Part shown: one piece after another, positions 15,783 to 23,488 of the stretch
Layout of the letters: the number at the start of each line of letters is the position of its first letter
Numbering within the stretch: the stretch's first letter is position 1
DNA from: Planctomycetota bacterium
GTDB taxonomy: Bacteria; Planctomycetota; Planctomycetia; Pirellulales; Lacipirellulaceae
Direction of reading: 5' to 3'
Assembly (NCBI GenBank): GCA_022614705.1
Contig: JAKEIB010000241.1
Coordinates: 1-32,159, forward strand
DNA: 32,159 nucleotides
Notes under the pieces: model-generated
Databases searched by the model: none
The model's input: the letters and a program-made list of their open reading frames with translations, nothing else
What the model was told of the DNA's origin: nothing
Position numbers and translations under genes: made by a program

Positions 15783-17036
15783 GTGAATCAGCCAATCGCC
15801 ATCGTCGGCGCCAGTGCCCGAGCCGCCGCCGCTTCGGCGATGCGGGCCGGATTTCAACCGGTGACGGCCGACCTGTTTGCAGACTCCGATCTCCGCGCAT
15901 TCGCCACGACGACGCGTATCTCGCCCTACCCTGAAGGCTTCGTCGATTGGCTGCGCACGATCGAGCCACCGGCCTGGATGTACACAGGCGCGCTCGAAAA
16001 CCATCCCGAGCTTGTCGATCAAATGGCCTGGATCGCGCCCTTATGGGGCAATCCGGGCGACGTGCTCGAACGCGTCCGATCGCCGTGGGAGCTGGCCCGC
16101 ACGCTTCGCGACGCCGGCCTCTTGTTTCCCGAAACGCGCGATTCGGCCGCCGGTCTGCCGCTCGATGGCACTTGGCTAACGAAGACGTATCGCGGCGCGA
16201 GCGGCAGCGGCGTGCGAACGTTAAGCATGGAGCATGGAGCACGGAGCACGGAGATTCCCCTCCCTGATAGGGAGGGGCTAGGGGAGGGTTCGTCCATCGT
16301 CGTTCAACGGCGCGTCGCTGGAACCGCGTGCTCCGCCGCATTCGTCGCCGTCGACGGTGCCGCGGAACTGCTCGGCGTCACGCGCCAGCTTATCGGCGAA
16401 GCATGGCTCGGGGCGCACGGGTTTCAATACGCTGGGTCGATCGGGCCGTTGCCAATCGACGAAGCCGCACGTCGCACGATCGAGCATATTGGGAATGTGC
16501 TGGCTGAACAGTTTGAATTAGGCGGCATATTTGGCGTCGATTTTGTTCTCAACGTCGACGGCGTGTGGACGATTGAAGTTAACCCTCGCTACACGGCGTC
16601 GGTCGAGATCGTAGAACGTGCGACAGGTGTTAACGCGATCAAGCTCCACGCGTGCGTTTGCCGGGGTGAGGCAATGGAAGAAAATGTCGCGCGAGCCGGG
16701 CGGCGGGCACCATCTGCTGCGGATGGTCGCGCCCGGATCGGGGGCGAGGACGCCCCGGCTCGCTCCGGTGCTCGCGTTCACGCTAAAGCGATTCTCTTCG
16801 CCAAGCGCGACGTGCAAATCTCCGAATCATTCGCCTACGAGTCACTCGCCGAGGCAATGATCACACCGTGGCCCACTCTCGCCGACGTCTCGCCCGCCGG
16901 CACGATGATCGAAGCCGGCCGGCCGATTCTCACGGTGTTTGCCGAAGGGACAAGTGTCGGCAACGTCGAGCAACGCTTGCGGCAACGCGTCGCCGAACTC
17001 GAACAACAGATTTACGGGAGCGACGTGCCATCGTGA
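15783..17036 (+). CDS. ATP-grasp family ligase with two repeat-coded inserts
   Basis: The 417-residue protein has an ATP-grasp layout: an N-terminal Rossmann-like part (PIAIVGASARAAAASAMRAG), the ATP-binding region WLTKTYRGASGSGV and the Mg-binding core GVDFVLNVDGVWTIEVNPRYTAS. It resembles the COG2232-type carboligases; in planctomycetes and methylotrophs a member (orfY) belongs to the tetrahydromethanopterin C1-pathway gene set, but no such neighbours are visible here, so that role is only a possibility. Two inserts read from palindromic DNA interrupt it: about residues 147-170 (SMEHGARSTEIPLPDREGLG) and 303-327 (rich in A, R and G). Both avoid the nucleotide- and metal-binding motifs. The start is GTG, three bases after the MazG-like stop; the end overlaps the next gene by four bases (GTGA). 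Confidence 0.85.
   Translation: MNQPIAIVGASARAAAASAMRAGFQPVTADLFADSDLRAFATTTRISPYPEGFVDWLRTIEPPAWMYTGALENHPELVDQMAWIAPLWGNPGDVLERVRSPWELARTLRDAGLLFPETRDSAAGLPLDGTWLTKTYRGASGSGVRTLSMEHGARSTEIPLPDREGLGEGSSIVVQRRVAGTACSAAFVAVDGAAELLGVTRQLIGEAWLGAHGFQYAGSIGPLPIDEAARRTIEHIGNVLAEQFELGGIFGVDFVLNVDGVWTIEVNPRYTASVEIVERATGVNAIKLHACVCRGEAMEENVARAGRRAPSAADGRARIGGEDAPARSGARVHAKAILFAKRDVQISESFAYESLAEAMITPWPTLADVSPAGTMIEAGRPILTVFAEGTSVGNVEQRLRQRVAELEQQIYGSDVPS
16223..16290. repeat. In-frame repeat insert 1 in the ATP-grasp gene
   Basis: Tandem GCATGGA/GCACGGA units (16225-16253) are followed by the perfect palindrome CCCCTCCCT-GAT-AGGGAGGGG (16257-16277) and CTAGGGGAGGG. The GAGCATGGAG unit also occurs in the mnmA insert. 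Confidence 0.85.
16691..16763. repeat. Family A palindrome, in-frame in the ATP-grasp gene
   Basis: GCGAGCC (16691-16697) and GGCTCGC (16757-16763) close the element, and the right half has GGGGGCGAGGACGCCCCGG exactly as at 6038-6055. It is read as coding sequence without a stop. Confidence 0.9.
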
Positions 17037-17515
17037 GACTCAGCGTCATCAGCGACACGCACGGCCACGTGAACCTGACTCGGCCTGCAATCCGCATGTT
17101 CGAAAGCCTCGACGTGGAAGTGGTGCTCCACTGCGGCGACATCGGCTCGATGGCGGTGGTCGAATTATTCGCTGCCTGGCCGACGCATTTTGTGTTCGGC
17201 AACTGCGACGAAAACCTCGAAGAGTTCGCCGCCGCAATCCGCGCCGCCGGCCAAACGTGTCACGGGCTGTTCGGCGACCTGGAACTAGACGGGGTCCGAG
17301 TGGCCCTGCTGCACAGTCACGAGCGGCGCCGATTTCGTGAAACGATCGAAAGCGGCGATTACCGGCTCATGTGCTACGGCCACACGCACGTCGCCGCCAT
17401 CGATGCGTACGGCGACACGCTCGTGGTGAATCCGGGGGCAATATACCGGGCCAGCCCGCACAGTGTGGCGATCGTCGATCTGCCGGCCGTGAAGGCGACG
17501 ATTATTGAGCTGTAG
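17033..17515 (+). CDS. YfcE-like metallophosphoesterase
   Basis: This 160-residue cytoplasmic enzyme is a small calcineurin-like phosphodiesterase of the YfcE/MJ0936 group. The two-metal site is complete: SDTHGH (D8, H10), HCGDIG (D36), GNCDE (N57), LLHSH (about H94) and YGHTH (H117, H119). The natural substrate is unknown; members cleave phosphodiesters in vitro. The GTG start overlaps the ATP-grasp stop as GTGA, showing translational coupling in a three-gene operon. Longer upstream frames from 16868 lie inside the ATP-grasp gene and are rejected. The stop is followed at once by a family F palindrome, which also lies at the end of the convergent rimI. Confidence 0.93.
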   Translation: MRLSVISDTHGHVNLTRPAIRMFESLDVEVVLHCGDIGSMAVVELFAAWPTHFVFGNCDENLEEFAAAIRAAGQTCHGLFGDLELDGVRVALLHSHERRRFRETIESGDYRLMCYGHTHVAAIDAYGDTLVVNPGAIYRASPHSVAIVDLPAVKATIIEL

Positions 17516-17517
17516 TT

Positions 17518-17616
17518 GCGAGAGGGGGAGAGGGGGAGAATGGGAGAGGGGGAGACACGAATGGAGCGCTGTTCACGAATCTCCCACTCTCCCCCTCTCC
17601 TTATCTCCCACTCTTC
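17518..17616. repeat. Family F purine/pyrimidine palindrome between convergent genes
   Basis: The left half is GAGAGGGGGAGAGGGGGAGA and the right half CTCTCCCCCTCTCCTTATCT-like. It runs from three bases after the phosphodiesterase stop to three bases before the rimI stop. It is related to the in-frame copy at 14783-14880. Confidence 0.85.
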
Positions 17617-17618
17617 CG

Positions 17619-18164
<546 letters not shown>

Positions 18165-18547
18165 GGCGGCCTCCTTCCCTGTCGGCCTTTTTCAGGTATC
18201 ACCCGGGCAACTGGCAAAGCGGCGCGTGTTGCCTAATGCGGGCCAGCAAATTATCAGATGCGGCACAATGTGCCAAGCCGAGTGGGCCGTGTGCTAGCAG
18301 TGTTGTGGTTTGCCACACGGCGACGCGGCCGAAGTTTTTCCATAGACCCTTGCGACATTGCCGAACGCATTTGCAACTAATTAGCTGCGCCCCCAATGGC
18401 TCGCCGGTACAGGCGGCCGCACTCCCGGAGACCCGTTGGGGTCGCGTTTTTTTGATCGAAATGAGACCGACCGTAGGTTAGCCTTTACAGGCTGACACAA
18501 ATCCACTGAGGGCCTGCTGCCGCAATGTGTAGGCTGGAAAGCCTGAC
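18165..18547. other. Intergenic region with possible small RNA and terminator
   Basis: No convincing frame is present in this 383-base stretch between two minus-strand genes. It holds the rimI Shine-Dalgarno site at its left end, a plus-strand terminator-like hairpin at 18430-18453, and most of a family E palindrome at the right. A short plus-strand RNA ending at 18453 is conceivable, but I see no good promoter. Confidence 0.5.
18430..18453 (+). terminator. GACCC-GTTG-GGGTC hairpin with seven T
   Basis: A five-base GC-rich stem with a four-base loop is followed three bases later by seven T (18447-18453), a typical rho-independent form on the plus strand. The nearest plus-strand gene ends 900 bases away, beyond rimI, so what it terminates is unclear. 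Confidence 0.45.
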
Positions 18548-18553
18548 CTACGG
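18471..18553. repeat. Family E palindrome (copy 2) overlapping the kinase stop
   Basis: CCGTAGGTTAGCCTTTACAG at the left and GGAAAGCCTGACCTACGG at the right are complementary across about 27 bases. On the minus strand it begins CCG TAG, the last codon and stop of the PfkB kinase. Confidence 0.9.
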
Positions 18554-19498
18554 CCCCGCCAGGCGGGCGGTTTCATCATAGCCGCAAATCGCCGACGAGC
18601 CGCCTAGGCCGGTGACGCAGCATGCGCCGGTGGCGGCGGCCAGCCGGCCGGCGTCGGCGGCTGAAAGGCCACGCAGCACGCCTGTAAGAAGTCCTCCGTA
18701 AAAGCAGTCGCCGGCGCCCGTGGTGTCGACCACGGGGCCCGGCGCTTTCACCACGGCGACCTCCGCGAATTCGCCAGGCCGCGGACTAAGAAGCGCCCCC
18801 CGCATGCCTAGCTTAATGCCGAGAAAACCCTTCGCGCCGGCGTCGCGATAGGTGGCAATCATTCTACGGGGCTCGCTGTGCCCCGTTTGATGCTCGGCCT
18901 CGTGCTCGCTGGGCACGTAGAAATCCACGTGCGGCAAAATCCGTGCGAGCGGGTCCATCGTGCCGCCGTCGCCGGCCGCATCGATCGCCGTGAGGCAGCC
19001 CGTTTCGCGAATCGCCGCAAACACCTCGGGCAAATCGTTTTGGAGACGCGTCATCAGCGGATAGTAGCCGATAAGCATCGCGCGGCTCTTGGCGAACAGG
19101 TCGAGCCGCGACAGCATCGCCGCCTTATCGAGCAGCCGCGGCGCTCCAACGCAATGCACAAAGCTCCGCTCGCCGCTGGGGTCGATCAAGACGGCCGTCG
19201 TGCTCGTCGCCCCGTCGGGATGCGTGATGAGGGACGACGTGTCGATCCCCTCGGCGGCGTAGCGCGAGCGGATCACGTCGGCCCACTCGTCGTCGCCCAC
19301 ATACGTGAACGCGGCCACGCGCATGCCGAGCCGGGCCATCGCGATCCCGGCATTCGACACGATGCCGCCGGTGGTGAGCCGCAGCGGCTCACTCTCGATG
19401 AGCTTCCCCTTGCCGATCGGCGCCGTGAGCGACACAGGCCGGGCCAGCACGTCGACCACGCACGAACCGACCACGACGCAGTCGAGAGTCTTTTCCAT
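18548..19498 (-). CDS. PfkB family carbohydrate kinase
   Basis: This 316-residue ribokinase-like enzyme phosphorylates a sugar or nucleoside with ATP; the substrate cannot be assigned. It shows the N-terminal GGIVSNAGIAMARLG (about 44-58) that contacts the sugar and the C-terminal signature DTTGAGDCFYGGLLTG with the catalytic base D264. FYVPSEHEAEHQTG is the usual middle motif. I chose ATG 19498 (MEKTLDCVVVGS). The frame is open upstream into a family C repeat, which offers an ATG at 19513 (MAPVKS). The stop codon lies inside a family E repeat, so both ends of this gene touch palindromic elements. Confidence 0.93.
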   Translation of the reverse strand: MEKTLDCVVVGSCVVDVLARPVSLTAPIGKGKLIESEPLRLTTGGIVSNAGIAMARLGMRVAAFTYVGDDEWADVIRSRYAAEGIDTSSLITHPDGATSTTAVLIDPSGERSFVHCVGAPRLLDKAAMLSRLDLFAKSRAMLIGYYPLMTRLQNDLPEVFAAIRETGCLTAIDAAGDGGTMDPLARILPHVDFYVPSEHEAEHQTGHSEPRRMIATYRDAGAKGFLGIKLGMRGALLSPRPGEFAEVAVVKAPGPVVDTTGAGDCFYGGLLTGVLRGLSAADAGRLAAATGACCVTGLGGSSAICGYDETARLAGP

Positions 19499-19507
19499 AC
19501 TTTTAAC

Positions 19508-19585
19508 GGGTGCCATGCCCACGGCTCGGCGTGGGCATGTGATACTGCACAAGCATGGCCACTCAGGGCAGTGGCCATGGCACCC
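19508..19585. repeat. Family C palindrome (copy 2)
   Basis: It begins GGGTGCCATGCCCACGGCTC like 6843-6920 and ends CAGTGGCCATGGCACCC. It sits ten bases upstream of the kinase ATG and reads CPRRAVGMAP in that frame. Confidence 0.9.
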
Positions 19586-19629
19586 TGCGATTATGCCAGT
19601 GTGTTAGAAAGTTACAGAACGAAGCCGCC

Positions 19630-20247
19630 TCAGCTCTTGGCCTTCTTGGCCAACTCCGCTTCGATCACCTCGACGACTTCCTTCGAATCGGGCTTGGCTT
19701 TGGAATTGAAGCGGGCCACGACGTTGCCCTCGCGGTCGAACACGAACTTCTCGAAGTTCCATTTGATGTCGCCGGCGAATTTGGGGTCGGTCTCTTTCGA
19801 GGTGAGATACTTGTACAGCGGCGCCGCGTCCGGGCCATTGACGTCGACTTTCGCCATCATGTCGAACTCAACACCGAAGCGGTCCTCGCAGAACTGGGCG
19901 ATTTCCTTGGCCGTGCCCGGCTCCTGCCCGCCGAACTGATTGCACGGCACGCCGACCACCGCGAGCCCCTTCTTGGTGTACTTTTCGTGCAGCGCCTGCA
20001 GTTCCTTGTACTGCGGCGTGTAGCCACACTTGCTGGCCACGTTCACTAGTAGCACCACCTTGCCCTGGTACTTCTCGGCAAGATTCACCTTCTTGCCTTG
20101 CAGCGTTTTCATCTCCTGATCGAGCGCTTTAGCTTCCGCTTGCGGCTTAGCGCCGTCTTTCTCGTCCGCATCCTCCGCCAATGAATTGGGATTCATCATC
20201 GTTATCAACACCACGAGAGCAAAGGACATACGTAATGCAGATTTCAT
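19630..20247 (-). CDS. Exported thiol-type glutathione peroxidase
   Basis: This 205-residue protein is a glutathione peroxidase homologue that reduces hydroperoxides. Residues 1-24 form a signal peptide (SFALVVLITMMNPNSLAED), so it should act outside the cytoplasm. The peroxidatic Cys is C74 (NVASKCGYTPQY), Q104 is in PCNQFGGQEPG and W163 in KWNFEKF completes the catalytic set. C120 (AQFCEDRFGVEF) sits where thioredoxin-dependent members carry the resolving Cys, so it probably uses a thioredoxin-like donor rather than glutathione. An acidic linker (about 25-45) precedes the domain. GGAGGA lies upstream of ATG 20247 at good spacing, so longer starts are rejected. Confidence 0.93.
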   Translation of the reverse strand: MKSALRMSFALVVLITMMNPNSLAEDADEKDGAKPQAEAKALDQEMKTLQGKKVNLAEKYQGKVVLLVNVASKCGYTPQYKELQALHEKYTKKGLAVVGVPCNQFGGQEPGTAKEIAQFCEDRFGVEFDMMAKVDVNGPDAAPLYKYLTSKETDPKFAGDIKWNFEKFVFDREGNVVARFNSKAKPDSKEVVEVIEAELAKKAKS

Positions 20248-20308
20248 CGCGTTTTCCTCCCAAAGAATTAACTGGTTCGTCGACCGCAAATTATAAACCC
20301 TCTTGCCG

Positions 20309-20977
20309 CTAACTTCCACCGTACACGCCAGGTTGTTGCGAGCCGATATTCTCCATGAAAACGCCGCGGCGCTGGCGCTCCGCGCGTCGGGTGTTGTCGA
20401 TCAAATCGGTCACTCGATGAACGTCTTCGATGCCGTGCAGATAAATATCAGGGTCCGTGACATCGCTCGACTGAATATGAATCGTACCGACGTTGAACAT
20501 TCGCTCGATCAGTTTCTGATGCAACGTTACGTCGTTGATGTCAATCACCTCGATGCGGTCGCGATTGCGACTCAACAGTCCCGTCTCGTGAAAAAAGCGA
20601 AAATTCGTTAAACGGTAGCGTACCGTCAGGCGGCGATACATCACCACGACGGCCAGCAGTCCCCAAAGCAGGATGGCTGCGATACCCCAAACAATCAGGC
20701 CAACGCCGCCCGCCAAAATGGCGATGATCAGCCCGACGACGGTTAATATTCCCAGGCCGATCATCGTCCCGATCATCGCCTTCGGCGAATAGGTGCCGCT
20801 CCAAAGCTCATCCTCGGCCGGCTGGTTGCCCGCGGCCACGTTGCCGGGCCGAAAGCGCGCCGAGGCCGGCGCACCGGACGGGTTGCTCGCAGCTTGCGCA
20901 CCTGCCAACTGGGCCCCGCAATGCGGGCAAAACGCCGAATCGGCCGGCGCTTCCCCGCCACACTGACTGCAGTTCAT
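20309..20977 (-). CDS. Zinc-ribbon membrane protein with bacterial PH domain
   Basis: This 222-residue protein starts with a zinc ribbon (CSQCGG...CPHCGAQ, Cys 3, 6, 17 and 20), then a linker, two adjacent membrane helices (about 67-90 and 92-113), and a YdbS-like bPH2 domain (about 115-200: RLTVRYRLTNFRFFHETGLL, DRIEVIDINDVTLHQ, GTIHIQSSD). Such proteins sit in the inner membrane with the PH domain in the cytoplasm; their role is not known. AAAGGA lies seven bases before the ATG. It is in the same direction as the peroxidase gene, 61 bases upstream of it, and may be cotranscribed. Confidence 0.88.
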   Translation of the reverse strand: MNCSQCGGEAPADSAFCPHCGAQLAGAQAASNPSGAPASARFRPGNVAAGNQPAEDELWSGTYSPKAMIGTMIGLGILTVVGLIIAILAGGVGLIVWGIAAILLWGLLAVVVMYRRLTVRYRLTNFRFFHETGLLSRNRDRIEVIDINDVTLHQKLIERMFNVGTIHIQSSDVTDPDIYLHGIEDVHRVTDLIDNTRRAERQRRGVFMENIGSQQPGVYGGS

Positions 20978-21074
20978 GGCAAATCCTTTCGTGCGATGGA
21001 ACGACCGCTCCTGACGAAGCGATCGGTGAACATTATAGCGCTATTCGCCGCCGGTGCGGAAGGATTGGCTTTTC

Positions 21075-21131
21075 TGTGGTCGTCTCGCTCCGCGAGACGA
21101 ACTTCCCTCTCGCGGAGCGAGAGGACTACAC
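21075..21131. repeat. Family D double hairpin (copy 2) overlapping the MFS stop
   Basis: TGTGGTCGTCTCGCTCCGCG at the left and GAGCGAGAGGACTACACA at the right match copy 1 (6995-7050) closely. On the minus strand it supplies GTG TAG, the last codon and stop of the MFS gene. Confidence 0.9.
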
Positions 21132-22391
21132 AACCGCCTCGGCCGGGTCGGCCGGTTGCAGGTGTTCTAGCGAACCCAGCCGCAACAGCTGCGGAAACAA
21201 GGCGGCCACCACCGGCACTGAGAGCAGCGACATCACGCCCCCAATCACAACCGACGGCACGAGTCCGAACCATTCCGCTGTCACGCCAGACTCGAATTCG
21301 CCCAACTCGTTGCTGGAACCGATAAAAATAACACTCACCGCCGTAACGCGCCCGCGCATCGAATCGGGTGTCATCAATTGCAAAACCGTCTGACGGATCA
21401 CGACGCTGATATTGTCCGCTGCCCCGAGCGTGAACAGCGCGAACAGCGACACGGCGAATGACTTCGACAAACCGAACACGATTGTCGCCACGCCAAATAC
21501 TGCCACCGTCAGCAAGATCGTCCGTCCGCCACGCTGAATCGGCGGACGCATTGCCAGAAGGATGCCCATGAAAATCGAGCCGATTGCCGGCATCGAACGC
21601 ATCCATCCAAACCCCACCGCACCCACGTCGAGCACTTCCGTGGCAAACACCGACAACATCGCCACTACGCCGCCGAACAATACGGCCACCATGTCCAGCG
21701 TCATGGTGGATAGTAGGATTGGCTGGCGTTGCAGAAAGCGAATGCCCTGCATCATGCCGCGCCAGGACTTCGGCTCAACGGCTCGCTTCTGTGGCCGAGG
21801 ACTCACGAAAAGCATGCACGTTGCCAGCACCAAGCTCGATATTGCGTCGAGGAGATACACAACCACCGGGCTCCACCACGCCAGCAAAAACCCGGCCGCG
21901 AGCGGACCGATCGTCGATGCCAGCTGGTACGCATTGCTCCGCCACATCGCCGCGTTGGAAAACGTTTTGTCCGGCACCAGGCCAATCACAATCGCCGACG
22001 ACGCGGGCCAACCCAGCGCGCGAAAACTGCCCGTCCCGAAAAGAAGCGCGTACACGACCAAAAGCGGCGCACGTGTCCACGACGCCCAGGCTAGCCCGAA
22101 CCCACACGCGGCGAGTCCCACTTGAGCTATAAGAATCAGCCAACGCCGCGAAAACCGATCCGCCGCCGCCCCGGCTGGCAACGCGAACAAGATCACCGGT
22201 AACACCAAGGCAAGTCCGATGTACCCCAAATACAGGTAGGGATCCGGTTGGCACCGTAAGTTGATCTCCCACTGCACGGCCACAATCCGCATCTGGCTCC
22301 CAGAATTGGAGATCCACCCGCCGATGAGATACAACAGAAACCCGCCGTGCCGCAATGCGGAAATCGGGTCTACGGCGGCACGTCGCGGCAT
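21126..22391 (-). CDS. MFS transporter, EntS/MFS_3-like
   Basis: This 421-residue inner-membrane protein has about 12 hydrophobic segments and MFS features of the MFS_3 (enterobactin exporter-like) group: RHGGFLLYLIGGWISNSGSQ at the start, PAGAAADRFSRRWLI after the second segment (the motif A loop), and TPDSMRGRVTAVSVIFIGSSNELGEFESG in the C-terminal half. Such exporters move siderophores or drugs; the substrate is unknown. The start is uncertain: I chose ATG 22391 because the typical N-terminus begins a few residues later; ATG 22436 and TTG 22526 are also in frame and none has a clear Shine-Dalgarno site. The stop lies inside a family D repeat. Confidence 0.88.
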   Translation of the reverse strand: MPRRAAVDPISALRHGGFLLYLIGGWISNSGSQMRIVAVQWEINLRCQPDPYLYLGYIGLALVLPVILFALPAGAAADRFSRRWLILIAQVGLAACGFGLAWASWTRAPLLVVYALLFGTGSFRALGWPASSAIVIGLVPDKTFSNAAMWRSNAYQLASTIGPLAAGFLLAWWSPVVVYLLDAISSLVLATCMLFVSPRPQKRAVEPKSWRGMMQGIRFLQRQPILLSTMTLDMVAVLFGGVVAMLSVFATEVLDVGAVGFGWMRSMPAIGSIFMGILLAMRPPIQRGGRTILLTVAVFGVATIVFGLSKSFAVSLFALFTLGAADNISVVIRQTVLQLMTPDSMRGRVTAVSVIFIGSSNELGEFESGVTAEWFGLVPSVVIGGVMSLLSVPVVAALFPQLLRLGSLEHLQPADPAEAVV

Positions 22392-22552
22392 GGATGGCAG
22401 CAGGCTCGGCGGGAGTGCGGGACTGGCCCCAAGCATTATCGCAAACCGCCGCCGTTTGACCAGCCGAAGCGATCGGAGCAGCGAGCCGAGCCGTCTTCGG
22501 TCCCGACTCTCGTCGTCAAACTTCAACGCCCGTCAGTCGGCGGAGGTTAAAC

Positions 22553-22580
22553 TCGGGGGCGAGGACGCCCCCAGCTCGCT
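22553..22580. repeat. Family A palindrome, partial
   Basis: GGGGGCGAGGACGCCCCCAG followed by CTCGCT is a slightly diverged right half of family A. It lies between the secreted-protein gene and the MFS gene. A GCGAGCCGAGCCG near 22486 may be its distant left half. Confidence 0.6.
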
Positions 22581-22620
22581 GTTCGGGATGGTCCGAAACT
22601 TTGCTGCCTATCAGCCCCTG

Positions 22621-23433
22621 CTACGGCGCCTTCCATTCCTGCCGCACCTGGCCATTGTAATCGACGGCCACGAGCTCGCTGCCATTGATTGAGCGCACGC
22701 GGAACGAGCCAGTCTGGCCGTGGCGTTCCTTGTCGCTCGACGACGTGATGTTGATGATCACCATACCGTCTTCAACTTTCCAGGTGCCGGTCGAGCGTAC
22801 GTCCTGGTGGAACATCTGCTTGAACTGGTCTTTCCATTGCATGGTGGCCCGCATGCTGCCGTCGCCGCCGAGCGTGATGTAGTGGATCGTTTCGCTATCC
22901 TGATGTCCCCACGTGCCCACGAGCATCCGGCGAAGCTGCTCGTCTTCGTAGCTCGGAAGGCTCGGCGGCTGGCCAGGGAACGACGGCGTGCCGGCGTTTG
23001 CAGATCGCTTGAGCGTCACCAGCAAATTCCCGGAGCCCGGCAACGACGCAAACGACGACGGCCGGCCCTTGTCGCGGCTTGCCAAGCACAGCACGAGCGT
23101 GTCGCGGCTGGCCACGAAAATGCCGCGGCCGCCCGTCTTCTGAGCGCCGGCCAGGTCCACCGTCATCGGGCTCTTCGTGTCGTCCACCATGAACGGCAAC
23201 TGCTTGCGCTGAAAGGTCATCGGCACGACGAGCTCCACCGTCTGTCCGCGAATTACCACCCGTCCGTCGGCCGCGTAATTGAGCAGCACGTCCGTCGGCT
23301 CGACCACACGTCCGTCGTCGATCACGGTGGAAATCTCCCACGTGCCGTCGAGCGACTGGGCGACGGCCGACTGCGTCATGCCAACGATCCATCCAAGCAA
23401 CACAAAGCTCGCAAGCGTAAAGCGGTGTGCCAT
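22621..23433 (-). CDS. Secreted protein with TIGR03067-like and lipocalin-like domains
   Basis: This 270-residue protein has a clear signal peptide (residues 1-25, ending SAVAQ). Residues about 28-145 follow the TIGR03067 pattern common in planctomycetes (LDGTWEISTVIDDGR, DDTKSPMTVDLAG, RDTLVLCLAS); residues about 168-268 form a second beta-barrel-like unit (MLVGTWGHQDSETIHYITLG, STGTWKVEDGMVIINI). The two halves share the GTW start, so they may be divergent copies of one lipocalin-like domain. The function is unknown; both domain types are found in exported proteins. AAAGGAG lies seven bases before the ATG. It follows the glycan operon by 55 bases in the same direction but has its own good ribosome site. 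Confidence 0.8.
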   Translation of the reverse strand: MAHRFTLASFVLLGWIVGMTQSAVAQSLDGTWEISTVIDDGRVVEPTDVLLNYAADGRVVIRGQTVELVVPMTFQRKQLPFMVDDTKSPMTVDLAGAQKTGGRGIFVASRDTLVLCLASRDKGRPSSFASLPGSGNLLVTLKRSANAGTPSFPGQPPSLPSYEDEQLRRMLVGTWGHQDSETIHYITLGGDGSMRATMQWKDQFKQMFHQDVRSTGTWKVEDGMVIINITSSSDKERHGQTGSFRVRSINGSELVAVDYNGQVRQEWKAP

Positions 23434-23488
23434 GAGAAAACTCCTTTACCGTACGGTGGTCGCGTTCCACCACGAATCTCCGTTTGTT

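Noticed and set aside
18866..18886. ACGGGGC/GCCCCGT palindrome inside the PfkB kinase as another insert
   Set aside because: The coded segment (QTGHSEPRRM) has the normal length for the family, so nothing appears to be inserted.
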